DNA from: Gremmenia infestans
Lineage: Eukaryota; Ascomycota; Leotiomycetes; Helotiales; Hamatocanthoscyphaceae
Assembly (NCBI GenBank): GCA_032629725.1
Contig: JAFEVB010000040.1
Location: 1-15,904 of the forward strand
Direction of reading: 5' to 3'
Length of the DNA: 15,904 nucleotides
Shown here: positions 1 through 9,254 of the stretch, piece by piece
Numbering within the stretch: position 1 is the stretch's first letter
Layout: the number at the start of each line of letters is the position of its first letter
Notes under the pieces: generated by a model
The model's database searches: none
The model's input: the letters and a program-made list of their open reading frames with translations, nothing else
What the model was told of the DNA's origin: nothing
Made by a program: the position numbers and the translations under genes

Positions 1-3000
1 TAAGTTTATTATTTAGTTTAGAGCTATGAATAGATATAATACCACGTTTATAAAAATGCTATACTAATTTCTTTTAAAAGACTTTTTTAATAGGATAAAT
101 AAGAAAGATAGCATTTATAGGTAGTTAACTTAAATAGCTAAATAGAATACTTAAGATACGAATCTTAAGATAATAAACTTAGTGCTACTCTATTATATAA
201 TATATTTATTAAAAATAGTATTTAACCCTAAGAGATAATAGATAATAGTTATAGTATAACTATTATAAATTAGTATATAGAAATGCTCTTTATTAGCATA
301 TAAGCTTAAACTATTTTTTATAGCTATAAAATTTAATCTAAATATTACTACTTTAGCTACTAAAGCTTAGAAAGCTTCTAAGTTAAAAGGTTTTCTAATA
401 GCTTTATCTTAGTTTATTTAAGAACGCTAATTAGAAAAGAAGCCCGCATCTACTACTACTAGGAGGCTGAAATTCGAGCTAGATCCTAAATAGCTATATG
501 ATTACCTTATCTAATTTACTAGTTCGGCTTAGTATTAGAAAGTAGATAGTTATAATAAATCTAATTCTAATGCTCTTAAAAGCGAGATAATTAGATGCAG
601 TTCTAGCTGGTATAGAAAAAGGTCTTAAAACGATTACTATTAGGTATAAATAGATATACTAATAGATAAGAATAAGTATAAAGATAATAAAACACTCTAA
701 TAAAATCTACTAGATAGAAAAAAGATAGCTAAAATCTAAGCTATCTTACGTATGTTTAATCTAGAGAACCTAGATGCGAAAAGAAAGCCTATCTTATATC
801 TAGTTTTTCTTCTTAATATATATCCGCTTAAAGAGAAAAATAGAAAGCTTTATCTAATCTATAGAATAATTAAAGTCTTATATCTAAGAGTACTAAAAGT
901 TTAGAAGCCTAAAGAACTATAGAATTAAGAGTGCTAGATGCTAGAAGAGATTCTTAGAAGTACTTATATTCTAGCCGGAGGGTTTTATATAAGGCTAATA
1001 GCCTAAGATACTTTTTATATTAATAACTATATTAATTATTAGTAATATATAATATTATATAAAAAAGATTAGATTAAAAAAGGAATCAAGCAAGCTAAAG
1101 AGGCTAAAAAACACTTTAGTAAAAAGGTATATATATAGGTCTTTAGTTTAGAGTTAGGAGATAATAAGAAAGATAAGTAGAAAAATAAAGATAAAGATAT
1201 AAGTATTATTAAGAATAATAAGAAGATTTATCTACTACTTAGTATTATATTATCTCTTCTATCTTTATATCTATTCTATAATCTATTCTTTTATCTACTT
1301 TATAATCTATCCTTTTATCCACCTTATACTTTATCTTATAACCTGTTTTAAGATATATTCTCTATTAAGTATATATCTACCAGACGTCTTTACTTGCTTT
1401 ATAAGTAATATTCTCTTTTAAGAAAGCATATAGTAAGTTTTAATAGTATAAAATATAACTAAATAGAATATTAATTAAGTGCCTAATTATATATAGCTCT
1501 TAAGACGCGAATGTAGGCTATGCTAGGACTACTTAGTAGTAGCGCTAAATCTAACTTACTATTATTATTTTAGTTGCGTTCTGCTTTCTTTTTTCTTTAA
1601 TTTTTATCTTACTTCCTATAAAGCTTTAATTTTTTTAATAAACTATTTCTATAGTAAAGCACGTTTTTTATTTAAGTACTATATTATCTTAATTATGCTA
1701 TAGAGAAGAAATCGCGTCTAATATAATAGAGCTGCTAATATCAACTTAGATAATAGAAAACTGTCTTAAATAATACCTTCTAGAAACTTTATAAGTATTA
1801 TTCTATCTTAGATATTACTATATATAAAATTCTTAATTAGTACACCTATAGCTTTTACCTCTTAAGTATGTATTTACTTTTATATATTCTATAGACCTTA
1901 TTTAGAAAAAAAGCTAAAGGCTAGACTAATACCGTCTTAGTTAAAAGACGAGACAGACTTCGGGACAATTCCCTAGCTAATAATATATTTAAAGAGAGCT
2001 TTATATCTAGAGTTTATATTATTATAACTACTTTGTATATTATCTAGCTTATTATTTAAAGAGCTGATAATAATATGCTATAACGCGTTTAGTAGAAAAG
2101 GTCTATTTTAATAAGCTTTATAAATAATAAGTTTAAGCTAACCGTCTACGCTTTAAGCTTCTAATAAGACTTATTTTTATATAACTCTTAATATAACTTA
2201 AGAGGCTTCTTATTTTTCTTGCCTATATATCTATTATATAAAAACTATACCTCTTTAATTTATTTAAGCTCCCTAGATACGATTAATACTATAGCGTATT
2301 ATTATATATATAAGACTTTATTATAGAAAAGTAGTAGGAAAAGAAGCTGTGGTATTATATATAATAGCGGATATATTAGAAGTAGTAAAGCTAGGGAAAT
2401 AGATGCGAGAGAGCCTTAATATAAGATAGATGCTAGTTCTTTATTATAGAGCGATCTTAAATAAAGAGATAAGCGAGGAAATCTTATTAGGTTATAAAAA
2501 ACTCTTTACTTAAAAAGTAAGTATAATCTTAAAGCTTCTATTATATTAGCTGCATAGGCAGCAAGCAAGCTAGGACTAAAAGACTATATCTAGCTAAAGG
2601 TGAATATAGTAAACCTTAGTACTTCTATTAGCAACTACTAGAAGTATATTATATTTTAATAAAAGCTTAAAGGTTTTAAGCCTCGGTCTTTTAATAGTAA
2701 GTTTTAGGTTACTTATAAAGTATATAAATATATCTTAATACTAATAGAAGTAATAATACTAATATATCTATTAGATAATTAATAGTATAGAAGAAAAACG
2801 CTTGCTTCTAATAACTAAGGTTTATAATAATATGCTTTTAACCTTTAGTAAAAATAGAAGATCTAAAGTTAAAAATATAAAGAGGCAATTTTAGTATAAC
2901 CTAGCTATTAATTATATAATCTTATTACCTAATCTTATAAAGGTCTAGTAATATACTTTCCGGTTGGATAGAATACTAATAATTACTAGCTTAGCTATAA

Positions 3001-4426
3001 GAAGTTTCTAGCGCTAGTTATTATTAAGTCTTTAATTTAGTTCTATAATATAAAAGAAATATATACTTATTATAAAGTTAATACGGTTTAAAAGTAGTTT
3101 AAGACTATCTTAACTTAATTGATTATTTTTATATCTATATTTATTATTATTATAGCTAAGAAACAAACAGCTGGTTCTTTAAGTTCTTAATTAAAGTATA
3201 GTACTACTACTTATATATTATCTATTTGCTTTTATTATAAGACTAATATTTTAATTTAGTTATATAAAATAGTATAAGAAAGTTATAAATAAAATAAAGT
3301 GCCTAAAAGAAAGAAAAAATATATACTATATTAGTCTTTAAAATAAAGAGCTATATTACTTAAATAGATAGCAATTATGAAAATAATATAGCTAATAAGT
3401 TTAAAGAAACTATTATAGATCTGGAAGAGAATAAAAACTATATAGTATATACTTTAAGGATTTTATCTTTCCTTTTATACTAGAAACTAATAATATATAA
3501 TATTAGGCAGCTTAGTAGCTTTTATAAAAGAAAGAAGCAAAGGTATAAAGATATAATAGACCTTATAGGCGAAAGATATATACTAATATTACGATCTAGA
3601 ATATTATATATTAAAGACTATCTATAGATAGCCGCGAGTCTAGAAATAGTTATATGCAGCTAATTAGTCTAAAGAATAGTTATTCTAGATTCTCTCTTTT
3701 ATAATAAAATAATAATAGTAAAGGTATTAGCTCTAAAAACGAATTAAATATTCTTTCTCTACTATTAAAAAAGTAAAAGGTTTATATAGTAATAGATAAA
3801 TAGCTGGAAGATACTATAAGAAATAAGAATTATACTTATTTTATAGAACTAGTTACTAAATAGTTAGGTAATAAGAATATAGATTAAGAGTAAAAAGGAA
3901 GCCTCTATAGTTAATAATAAGCCGCAGCTTTTTTTAGTTAGCTAGATATAGTATTTTTCTTTTCTAAAGATTATACTAACTACTAATTCTTTAAGGATTA
4001 TCTAATAAGCTTATAATAGTTATTTATTTTAAGACTAGAGATAGTATAGAGGGTATAGCATATAGGCTTAATAATAGGCTAGATTAGGAAATAATATATA
4101 GTAAATAGCAAATAAAGTTAAAAACTATAAACTATTATATAATAGAAAAGTAGTAATATAAATAGAAAAGAATAAAAGTGCTATAGAAAGTTATATCTAG
4201 TATTAAGAATATAAAGGATTTAGTTTATAAAGCGTAATAGAAGGTTAACTAAGCAGAGAGGGTTTTTCTTTATTAGTATATTAATAAATATAAAATAAGC
4301 GGATAAATAAAGCTAATAGATCTATAGACTTTATAGTTCTTACTACCTTTTAGTATTAGTATAAGCTTATAAAATATATTTATATAATTTATATTAAATG
4401 CAATTAAGTTTAATAAGAATTATTAG
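1..4426. other. Heavily RIP-eroded DNA, family not recognised
   Basis: This is the most degraded part of the window. It is very AT-rich, saturated with TpA, and every frame is full of TAA and TAG. I tried reading through those stops on both strands. Several frames give plausible Leu/Ile/Lys-rich protein, but none showed a domain I could name (reverse transcriptase, integrase, DDE or hAT transposase, helicase). Because RIP makes CTA/TTA and TAG/TAA equally common, stop counts do not separate sense from antisense here. A few patches keep more C and G, for example 430-480, 1500-1560, 1920-1975 and 2440-2600. It is probably an older repeat or the target into which element Y inserted. No RNA gene was seen. 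Confidence 0.6.
281..1240 (+). pseudogene. Possible eroded coding region, unrecognised
   Basis: In the frame starting at 281 a fairly hydrophilic protein can be read if TAG/TAA are taken as mutated Gln or Trp codons. It includes a stop-free run of 54 codons (740-901) and a lysine-rich tail near 1080-1200. No start codon, domain or family was recognised. Stop density over the whole stretch is roughly what the surrounding eroded DNA shows, so the frame may be chance. The same frame also stays readable far downstream, into the 24-bp repeat at 4427-4633, which is suggestive but not proof of a single long gene. The best that can be said is a candidate relic on the plus strand. Confidence 0.2.
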
Positions 4427-4633
4427 AAAAGAGTAGAGAGAAGAATAGATCGTAGAGTAGAGGGAAGGATAGATCGTAGAGTAGAAAAAAGAATAGATCG
4501 CGAAGTAGAGAGAAGAATAGTTTATAAAGTAGAGAGAAAAATAGATTATAAAATAGAGAAAAGAATAGATTATAAAGTAGAGGAAAGAATAGATCGCGGA
4601 GTAGAGGAAAGGACGGATTATAGATTAATATAG
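4427..4633 (+). repeat. 24-bp minisatellite, about eight units, open in one frame
   Basis: Eight imperfect units of 24 bp run from 4442 to 4633, preceded by part of another unit. The unit is close to agaatagatcgtagagtaga plus four purine-rich bases. The length is a multiple of three and the plus frame starting at 4427 has no stop until TAG at 4631. It reads as an 8-residue repeat close to R-I-D-R-R-V-E-R. Units differ mainly at one spot, GATCGT or GATCGC against GATTAT, which is what C-to-T changes on both strands would make. It could be a coding repeat of a lost protein or a noncoding minisatellite with a period of 24 by chance. Confidence 0.85.
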
Positions 4634-5000
4634 AAAAGAATAAATAGAAAAAAGATAATATTTAATCTATATTTATATTCTTTACTTAATATAAAAGTTA
4701 TAACTATTATTATAATTACTATTAAGCTAAAATTGCTATTATAGATTCTAAGTTTAATATTATCTATAATATAGATTTATATAAAGATATCTTAATTTAA
4801 GCTATTAAATACTATACTATCTATTATACTTTCTATATTAATTATCTATAAAAAATAGAAGATATAGTTAGTATCTTAAGTATTAAATCTAAAAGTAATC
4901 TTATATATAAAAGTATATTATAAGAAGCTAAATAAAAGAATATTATAAATAATAGATATAGAAAATAAAATATAAAATATATTATATAAATAAGATAAGC

Positions 5001-5075
5001 TTTTAATATTATTAGAGCAGGCTTAAAGCAGGCTTAGGCTTTTACTATTAACTTTTCGCTCTAATAATATTAAAA
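5001..5075. repeat. 18-bp perfect inverted repeat (hairpin)
   Basis: Arms 5001-5018 and 5058-5075 are exact reverse complements (arm: ttttaatattattagagc) around a 39-base loop that itself repeats agcaggctta. A near copy of one arm recurs at about 5117-5133. It could be a terminator-like or LTR-internal structure, or debris of a small inverted-repeat element. No function can be assigned. Confidence 0.8.
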
Positions 5076-5140
5076 AAATCGACTTATAACTTTAGTAACT
5101 AAAGCTGCTAAAAATATTCTAATAATATTAAAAAAAGTTT

Positions 5141-5164
5141 TTAGTAGAATTTAAATTCTACTAA
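5141..5164. repeat. 24-bp perfect palindrome
   Basis: The 24 bases from 5141 to 5164 equal their own reverse complement, centred on TTTAAA, with half site ttagtagaattt. The sequence is simple and AT-rich, so part of the symmetry may be chance, but 12 matched pairs without a spacer is long. It could be a dimeric protein site. Confidence 0.85.
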
Positions 5165-5279
5165 TATATATAACCTAGCTCTATTAGAAAAGATATATAT
5201 TATAGTAGTATAAAGAGATCCTCGCTTCCTTTTTATCTTTCTTTCTTTTTCTTTTCCTTTTTATCCGCTAATAACTATA

Positions 5280-5285
5280 GTAGTA

Positions 5286-5370
<85 letters not shown>

Positions 5371-5381
5371 TTACTACTACT
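5280..5381 (+). repeat. ATA/ACT trinucleotide microsatellite
   Basis: Seventeen ATA triplets (5289-5339) are followed directly by ten ACT triplets (5340-5369) and a short imperfect tail. Both runs are in the frame of the antisense accessory gene of element Y. Read that way they give Ile then Thr. If ATA came from ACA by RIP, the original tract would have been all threonine. Confidence 0.9.
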
Positions 5382-6113
5382 ATATCTGCTTCTGCTTCTA
5401 CTACTACTTTATCCTCTGCCTACGTCGCTTTTAGCTGCTCTTTACTATACTATATATTATACCTTCATTACGCCAAATACGCCTCCTCTAAGCATTTAGT
5501 AGTTTGTTTCTTTAAGAAAGGTTTAGATAAGTATTACTACTACTAAAAGCAGAAAAGTCTATATAAGCCTATAAGTTTTCTTATTTATAAGTAGTCTAAG
5601 TGGATTTAGCTATAAAATATATTTATTTTAACTTTGTTCTAATATTTTTAAAAGGTTCTACGTCTGCTAGTCCTTTGTAGCTACTGCTTTCTCTATCTTT
5701 AGCGCCTTCTCTAAAAGACCTAAGCTGCTAGTTGCTTTAGCAACCTCTTTGCCTACGCTAAGCGCCTTTAGGCCGCTATTAGCAAAACCTCTAGTAGTAT
5801 TAAGAGCTGCTTTCTTTAGCTTTCGTAAGCTACGAAGCTTATTAAAAGCATAGAGCACCTTTAGCTAGCGCTTTTAAAGAAGTAGAGAAAAACCAACTTG
5901 CTTCTTTAAGTATTATTAAAGCATATACGTTTGCTTTCTTTTTAGTAGTACTAATCTATATTTATTTTAGGTCTAATACTAATATCTATAGCATATTAGA
6001 AAGGAATTAAAAAAGGAGAAAAGTAAAAGTAAAAAAAAAGAGAAGTTTAAAAGTAAAAAGAAAAAAGAGAAAAAAAAAGATAAAAAAGAGAAAAGTAAGA
6101 AAGAAAGTTTAAC
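5283..6113 (+). pseudogene. Antisense accessory gene of element Y: six-cysteine protein relic
   Basis: In the plus frame starting at 5283 the reading runs through the Thr-rich repeat, a Ser/Ala/Thr stretch, then a cysteine-type motif, with TAA/TAG taken as RIP-mutated Gln/Trp. Motif positions are tac 5469, tac 5478, tgt 5505, tat 5532, tac 5541 and tat 5562; Tyr is the RIP product of Cys. Spacing is CX2CX8CX8CX2CX6C, followed by Lys-Pro. The frame continues to a lysine/glutamine-rich end near 6113. It lies beyond the 3' end of Y pol on the opposite strand, the same place as the clearer copies in A and B. The exact start, the end and any intron are unknown. A 63-codon open frame on the minus strand (5667-5858) lies antisense to this reading and is probably a shadow. 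Confidence 0.5.
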
Positions 6114-6339
6114 CTCTAGGTTATTATTAAGCTCTAGCTTATCTTTAAGCTCTAACTTAGAGTAGGTTGCGTCTCTAGGCTCTCTCTATCTTATATCTTT
6201 AGGCTTTCTTTATTCTGCGTTTGCGGGCTTTTCTATATTTAGTGCCTGCGGGCTTCTCTAGGTTCTATGCCTTTAGGCTTTAATAAAATGGTTCTTTTTA
6301 TACTTTTCTAACTTTATAATAATATCTAATACACTTCTA

Positions 6340-7509
6340 TTTAACTTAGTTGCTTTCTTTAGCCTCCTTTTAGTACTATTAAAGCAGAACTTTTAGCTAG
6401 ATACTCTTAAAGTATATTCTTAGTATATAGTAAGTTAGATTTAGGTTCCTATATATTATCTATAGCAAAGAACCTTTTCTATCTTACTAGGTATTATTTT
6501 CTTTTCTTTAGATCTTTATAGATCTAGATAGACTTAACTTTCTACTTAAAATCGCTTTATATCTTAATTAGCTCCGGCCTAGTATTATCTCCTAGCTGTC
6601 TATACTATAGCTTTAGTAGAAAGATATAAAACATATTATAAAGTTTATAGGTTTCTAGTAGCTTAAGCTAATATGCTTAGCTATAGTCTCCGATGATTTT
6701 TACTACTTTAAAAAGGCCTAGGAACCAATCTAAAAGCTTTTTACTAAGATGTAGTTAATATAGGTTTTTAGTTAATAGAATAACTTTATCGCCTATATTA
6801 AATTAGGTTGCTTTATATTTTATATTATAGAATCTTTTCTATATATTAGTCGCTTTTTAAAGAGTAGTTAAAAGCTTTTCCTGCTTTATATATATAAGCT
6901 TTACTTTTTTTTCTACTATAGGTGCTTTTCTATCTAGAACGTCGTTCTTAATATTAGAGCTAAGTTTTAGATAAAAACTATAAAGGAGATAAAACGGAGC
7001 GTTTCTAGTACTAGTATAAATTAAGTTATTATATATAAATTTAGCTAAAGCAAGTTTTAAATACTAGTTATCTTATTAGTAGTTATAGTAAGTTCATAGA
7101 TAAAATTCTACTATTTGGTTCTGCTTTTCTATCTAGCTATTAGTTTGCAGATAGAAAGCGGTAGTTAGATAGTATTTAGTTTATAAATACTATATAAACG
7201 TCCTTTAGAATTTGCTTATAAAAACAAAGCCTCTATTACTAGTTATACTCTTAGAAGCACTAAAATCCTTATAGATTATATCTATAAATAGGTTTGCGAG
7301 TTCTAAGAATATAATTATCTTTTTTATAAAAATATATTATACTATCTTTATTATTCTATTAATTACTACTAGAAAAGCGTTATATACTTAGCTATATCTT
7401 TTATATAGTAGCAAATCTATAATAAAGTCTATAGTAATTTCTTTTTATAGCTTATTAGAAATAGAGATCAAAGCTATTATAATTACAAATCCTTAAAAGC
7501 ATAGCTTAG
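6340..7509 (-). pseudogene. Element Y pol, 3' part: integrase and chromodomain
   Basis: Reading the minus strand through RIP stops gives a Ty3/Gypsy integrase. The catalytic core starts with a first-Asp motif T-I-D-F-I (7417-7442). The second Asp motif reads S-N-R-G with Asp changed to Asn (7235-7237). The glutamate (gaa, 7106-7108) is retained in a N-Q-I-V-E context. The C-terminal part follows (GDKV-type motif near 6780-6805 and L-D-W-F-L-G-L-F-K-V near 6700-6740). A chromodomain (about 6395-6553) has a Y-L-V-R-x-K block and an x-E-P-x-S-N-L block. Integrase inserts element cDNA; the chromodomain of this class binds methylated histone H3 and steers integration to heterochromatin. Protease, reverse transcriptase and RNase H are absent because the copy is cut at 7509 by element X. 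Confidence 0.92.
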
Positions 7510-7706
7510 TATAAGGTCGAATTAAATATAATTCTAAGCTAAAGAGAAAAGAAAGAGAGTCTAGAATATAGTAGTAGAAAGGAAATATATATACGCTTAG
7601 CTAGTTAGTATAGTAGCTAGAAAAAAGGTAGCTAGTTAAATAAAAGGCTAGTGCTATACTAATATATTAATATTATATAATAGATTATATAACTAGTTCT
7701 ATAACA
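7510..7706 (-). repeat. 3' LTR of element X
   Basis: On the minus strand the LTR begins TGTTATAGAACTAG directly after a polypurine tract, a firm upper border at 7706. The lower border is inferred. The sequence ...AATTCGACCTTATA, where TATA would be a RIP form of TACA, ends at 7510, and integrase coding of element Y begins right below it. This gives about 197 bp, short but within the range for fungal Gypsy elements. No second copy is in the window to confirm it. Confidence 0.65.
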
Positions 7707-7720
7707 CTACCTCCTTTTCT
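7707..7720 (-). other. Polypurine tract of element X
   Basis: The minus strand reads agaaaaggaggtag immediately before the LTR start TGTTAT. This is the expected plus-strand primer site for a Gypsy element. RIP turns G into A and so leaves purine runs intact, which explains its survival. Confidence 0.75.
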
Positions 7721-8613
7721 GCGAGACCTATCTATAGGTCTATTATTATTACTTTTCTCCTTTAGAAAATTATCTTTTTATACTATCTTAAGCTAATACT
7801 CTAAGTTCTTTAGTAGTTTAGGCTTATGAAGATATTAGTTATAGAATTTCTAAAAAGCTATAGGTGCATTTTAGAAGTCTAATAAAGAGTATTTATCTAA
7901 GTCTATATTAAATCCAGTCTATTTAACTTAGTATTTTAGTCTACTATTAACTAAGCGTACGCTTAGTATCTTCTTAACTTTCTATTTATAGTTTTTATTT
8001 ACTTCTAGCAGTAGTGCCTTTTTGTTCTGCTATTCTAGAAGTAGGTTATCTAGGTTCTTCTAGAGCTTATTAGTATTAAAAACTAGATAAATCTTTATTA
8101 AAGCTAGCAAATCTAGTTGAAATATATTACTATATTTTTCTAAAATTATAAAAAGTCTAGTAGCTTATTTCGCTAACTTTTTATTAGATTGAAGCAACTT
8201 TTAGTATTTTATAATAATCTAAACCTTATTACTAACGCTAAAGTTAATCTTCTACTAGTATTTATTTACTTAGATTAAGTATTAGTTTTATATATAAGCT
8301 ATATTTTTACAAGCAACTTCCTAACTATTATAGATCTATTTAAGTATTATCTAAGCTTTATTTTAGTTAAGCTTCCTTTATACTAATTCTAGAGGTTAAA
8401 GTAAAGTCTAGTTAAATAATATTCTTAGCTTATAGCTTATTTCGGTAAGTATTAGTGCTTGTTCTATAGCTTTATATAGAAGTGCAGCTTATACGAAATC
8501 TACTATTAGTATTACTTTATTTTAATTATCTTAGTAGTAGTTAATAAAAGGGCGAAGCTATTAGTTAATATACTAGTTTATAATTTCAGTCTATTTATCT
8601 ATTTGCGCATAGT
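7721..8613 (-). pseudogene. Element X pol, 3' part: integrase C-terminal half and chromodomain
   Basis: The minus strand, read through RIP stops, begins at 8613 inside the conserved H-x-Q-T-D-G-Q-T-E block of the integrase core (8587-8611; reads N-Y-A-Q-I-D-K-Q-T-E). It continues with R-P-F-I-N-Y-Y-Q-D (8531-8557), a GDKV-like motif, the K-L-x-x-x-x-x-G-P-F type block (8150-8200) and a chromodomain (about 7800-7992) with V-x-K-I-L, K-Y-Q-V-K and D-F-x-x-A-P blocks. The frame reads on into the polypurine tract, so the natural stop probably lies just inside the LTR near 7683. The first two catalytic Asp residues and everything upstream are absent because element A interrupts the gene at 8613. 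Confidence 0.92.
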
Positions 8614-8836
8614 TGTATAACGATCGCCTAGCTTATATAGTGCTAGGGTAAGTCTTATGACTTAAGTAGGTCCCTAGACCTAGGTTATTATTAGGTTAAT
8701 ATTAGTATCTATTAATAGATTACTAGTTGCTATACTTAGAAGTATAGCTTATTATAAAGTATAAAGTAATAAGCGTATATTAGGAAATACTATTTGAGTT
8801 AAGCATAAAGCTTCTATCTAATAGGTAACGACCTAG

Positions 8837-8846
8837 CCTTATATAG
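8837..8846 (-). promoter_or_regulatory. Minus-strand TATA-like box in LTR of A
   Basis: The minus strand reads CTATATAAGG, conserved as CTATATAAG in the LTR of B. It lies at the edge of the conserved block, where the U3/R side of a Gypsy promoter is expected, and points toward gag-pol transcription when in a 5' LTR. Confidence 0.5.
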
Positions 8847-8869
8847 AACCTTTATGCTGCTAGTTAACC

Positions 8870-8920
8870 CTAGTCGACTTAACTACTATTGATCTAGTCG
8901 ACTGCTTGCCTATCGACTAG
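8870..8920. repeat. Three CTAGTCGA sites in the LTR centre
   Basis: CTAGTCGACT occurs at 8870-8879 and 8894-8903, exactly 24 bp apart. An inverted copy TCGACTAG is at 8913-8920, forming a small dyad with the second site. They lie in the part of the LTR that is unique to this copy and between the two outward TATA-like boxes, as enhancer sites would. No protein is known to me for this motif. Confidence 0.6.
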
Positions 8921-8989
8921 TTAATTGCGTTATATAACTAATTATATAGTATAATAACCAACTGTTGGTAGGCCTACTTTATACCTAAA

Positions 8990-9004
8990 TATATATATAT
9001 AAGA
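8990..9004 (+). promoter_or_regulatory. Plus-strand TATA-like box in LTR of A
   Basis: An (AT)n run ending TATATAAG faces the antisense accessory gene, which begins about 250 bp downstream. The LTR of B has TTATATAAGG at the matching place although the sequence before it is unrelated. It is a weak motif in AT-rich DNA; the shared position and orientation are the support. Confidence 0.4.
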
Positions 9005-9254
9005 CTATAACCTCCCTCCTAGGGGTTCTTCTATGTCTAAAGCTAAATACTAAGCCTAAGGTCCCTAGTTATATATTATGTCCGTAATACTATTTCTCTC
9101 CTAGTTAGCATTGCCCTAACGCTTAAGTATAATATAGGAAAACATTTTATTAGGCCTACGGCTTTTTTCTTTTCCTATTATGCTACTTGAACGTAATAGT
9201 AACTAATATTCTTTCTCTCTTAGCAATACTATAAAAAAGACTAGTAAATAAAAC

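Larger units (their letters stand above)
4634..5279. other. AT-rich stretch; likely place of element Y's 3' LTR
   Basis: No gene was recognised. The stretch holds an 18-bp inverted repeat (5001-5075), a third copy of its arm near 5117-5133, a 24-bp perfect palindrome (5141-5164) and a pyrimidine-rich tract (about 5219-5265). In elements A and B the antisense gene starts about 70 bp beyond the LTR, so the 3' LTR of element Y should end near here. I could not place its borders because no second copy lies in the window. Confidence 0.4.
5283..7509 (-). mobile_element. Element Y: 3' part of a Ty3/Gypsy chromovirus
   Basis: The visible part comprises an antisense accessory gene (about 5283-6113) and the 3' part of pol (6340-7509) on the minus strand. 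The right edge falls just upstream of the integrase catalytic core and abuts the 3' LTR of element X. The rest of Y is therefore expected beyond X, A and B, outside the window. Its own 3' LTR should lie just left of 5283 but could not be delimited. Its integrase reads differently from those of X and of A/B, so it is a separate family. Confidence 0.8.
7510..8613 (-). mobile_element. Element X: 3' part of a second Ty3/Gypsy chromovirus
   Basis: The visible part is a short 3' LTR (about 7510-7706), a polypurine tract (7707-7720) and the integrase C-terminal half with chromodomain (7721-8613), all on the minus strand. It sits inside the integrase of element Y and is itself cut inside integrase by the LTR of element A. 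Unlike Y, A and B, it shows no antisense accessory gene between pol and LTR: pol runs straight into the polypurine tract. Confidence 0.85.
8614..9186 (-). repeat. 3' LTR of element A
   Basis: This matches the LTR at 14453-14984 in two blocks: 8614-8851 with 14453-14688, and 9015-9186 with 14811-14984. The centre (8852-9014) is unrelated to the centre of the other copy. The lower border is TGTATAACGATCG; the other copy has TATATAACGATCG, as expected if TG was changed by RIP. The upper border near 9186 is where similarity fades and is uncertain by several bases. Length is about 573 bp. Confidence 0.8.

Noticed and set aside
281..5085. One giant plus-strand gene in a single frame across the left 4.8 kb
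   Set aside because: The frame can be read throughout only by converting every stop. Stop density is about that of the other frames, and the minus strand gives equally plausible text in tested parts such as 1600-2300.
5219..5265. Pyrimidine-rich tract as polypurine primer site of element Y
   Set aside because: It reads purine-rich on the minus strand as required, but it lies left of the accessory gene and no TG-start LTR could be defined next to it.
5667..5858. 63-codon open frame on the minus strand starting with ATG
   Set aside because: It lies antisense to the accessory gene reading of element Y, shows no domain, signal or membrane segment, and continues on the minus strand only through further stops. 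A chance shadow in a patch with fewer RIP stops is more likely than a gene, though the weak support for the plus reading leaves some doubt.
8864..8874. Telomere-like TTAACCCTAG
   Set aside because: A single occurrence without tandem repeats; a similar lone match is near 223. No telomere array is present.
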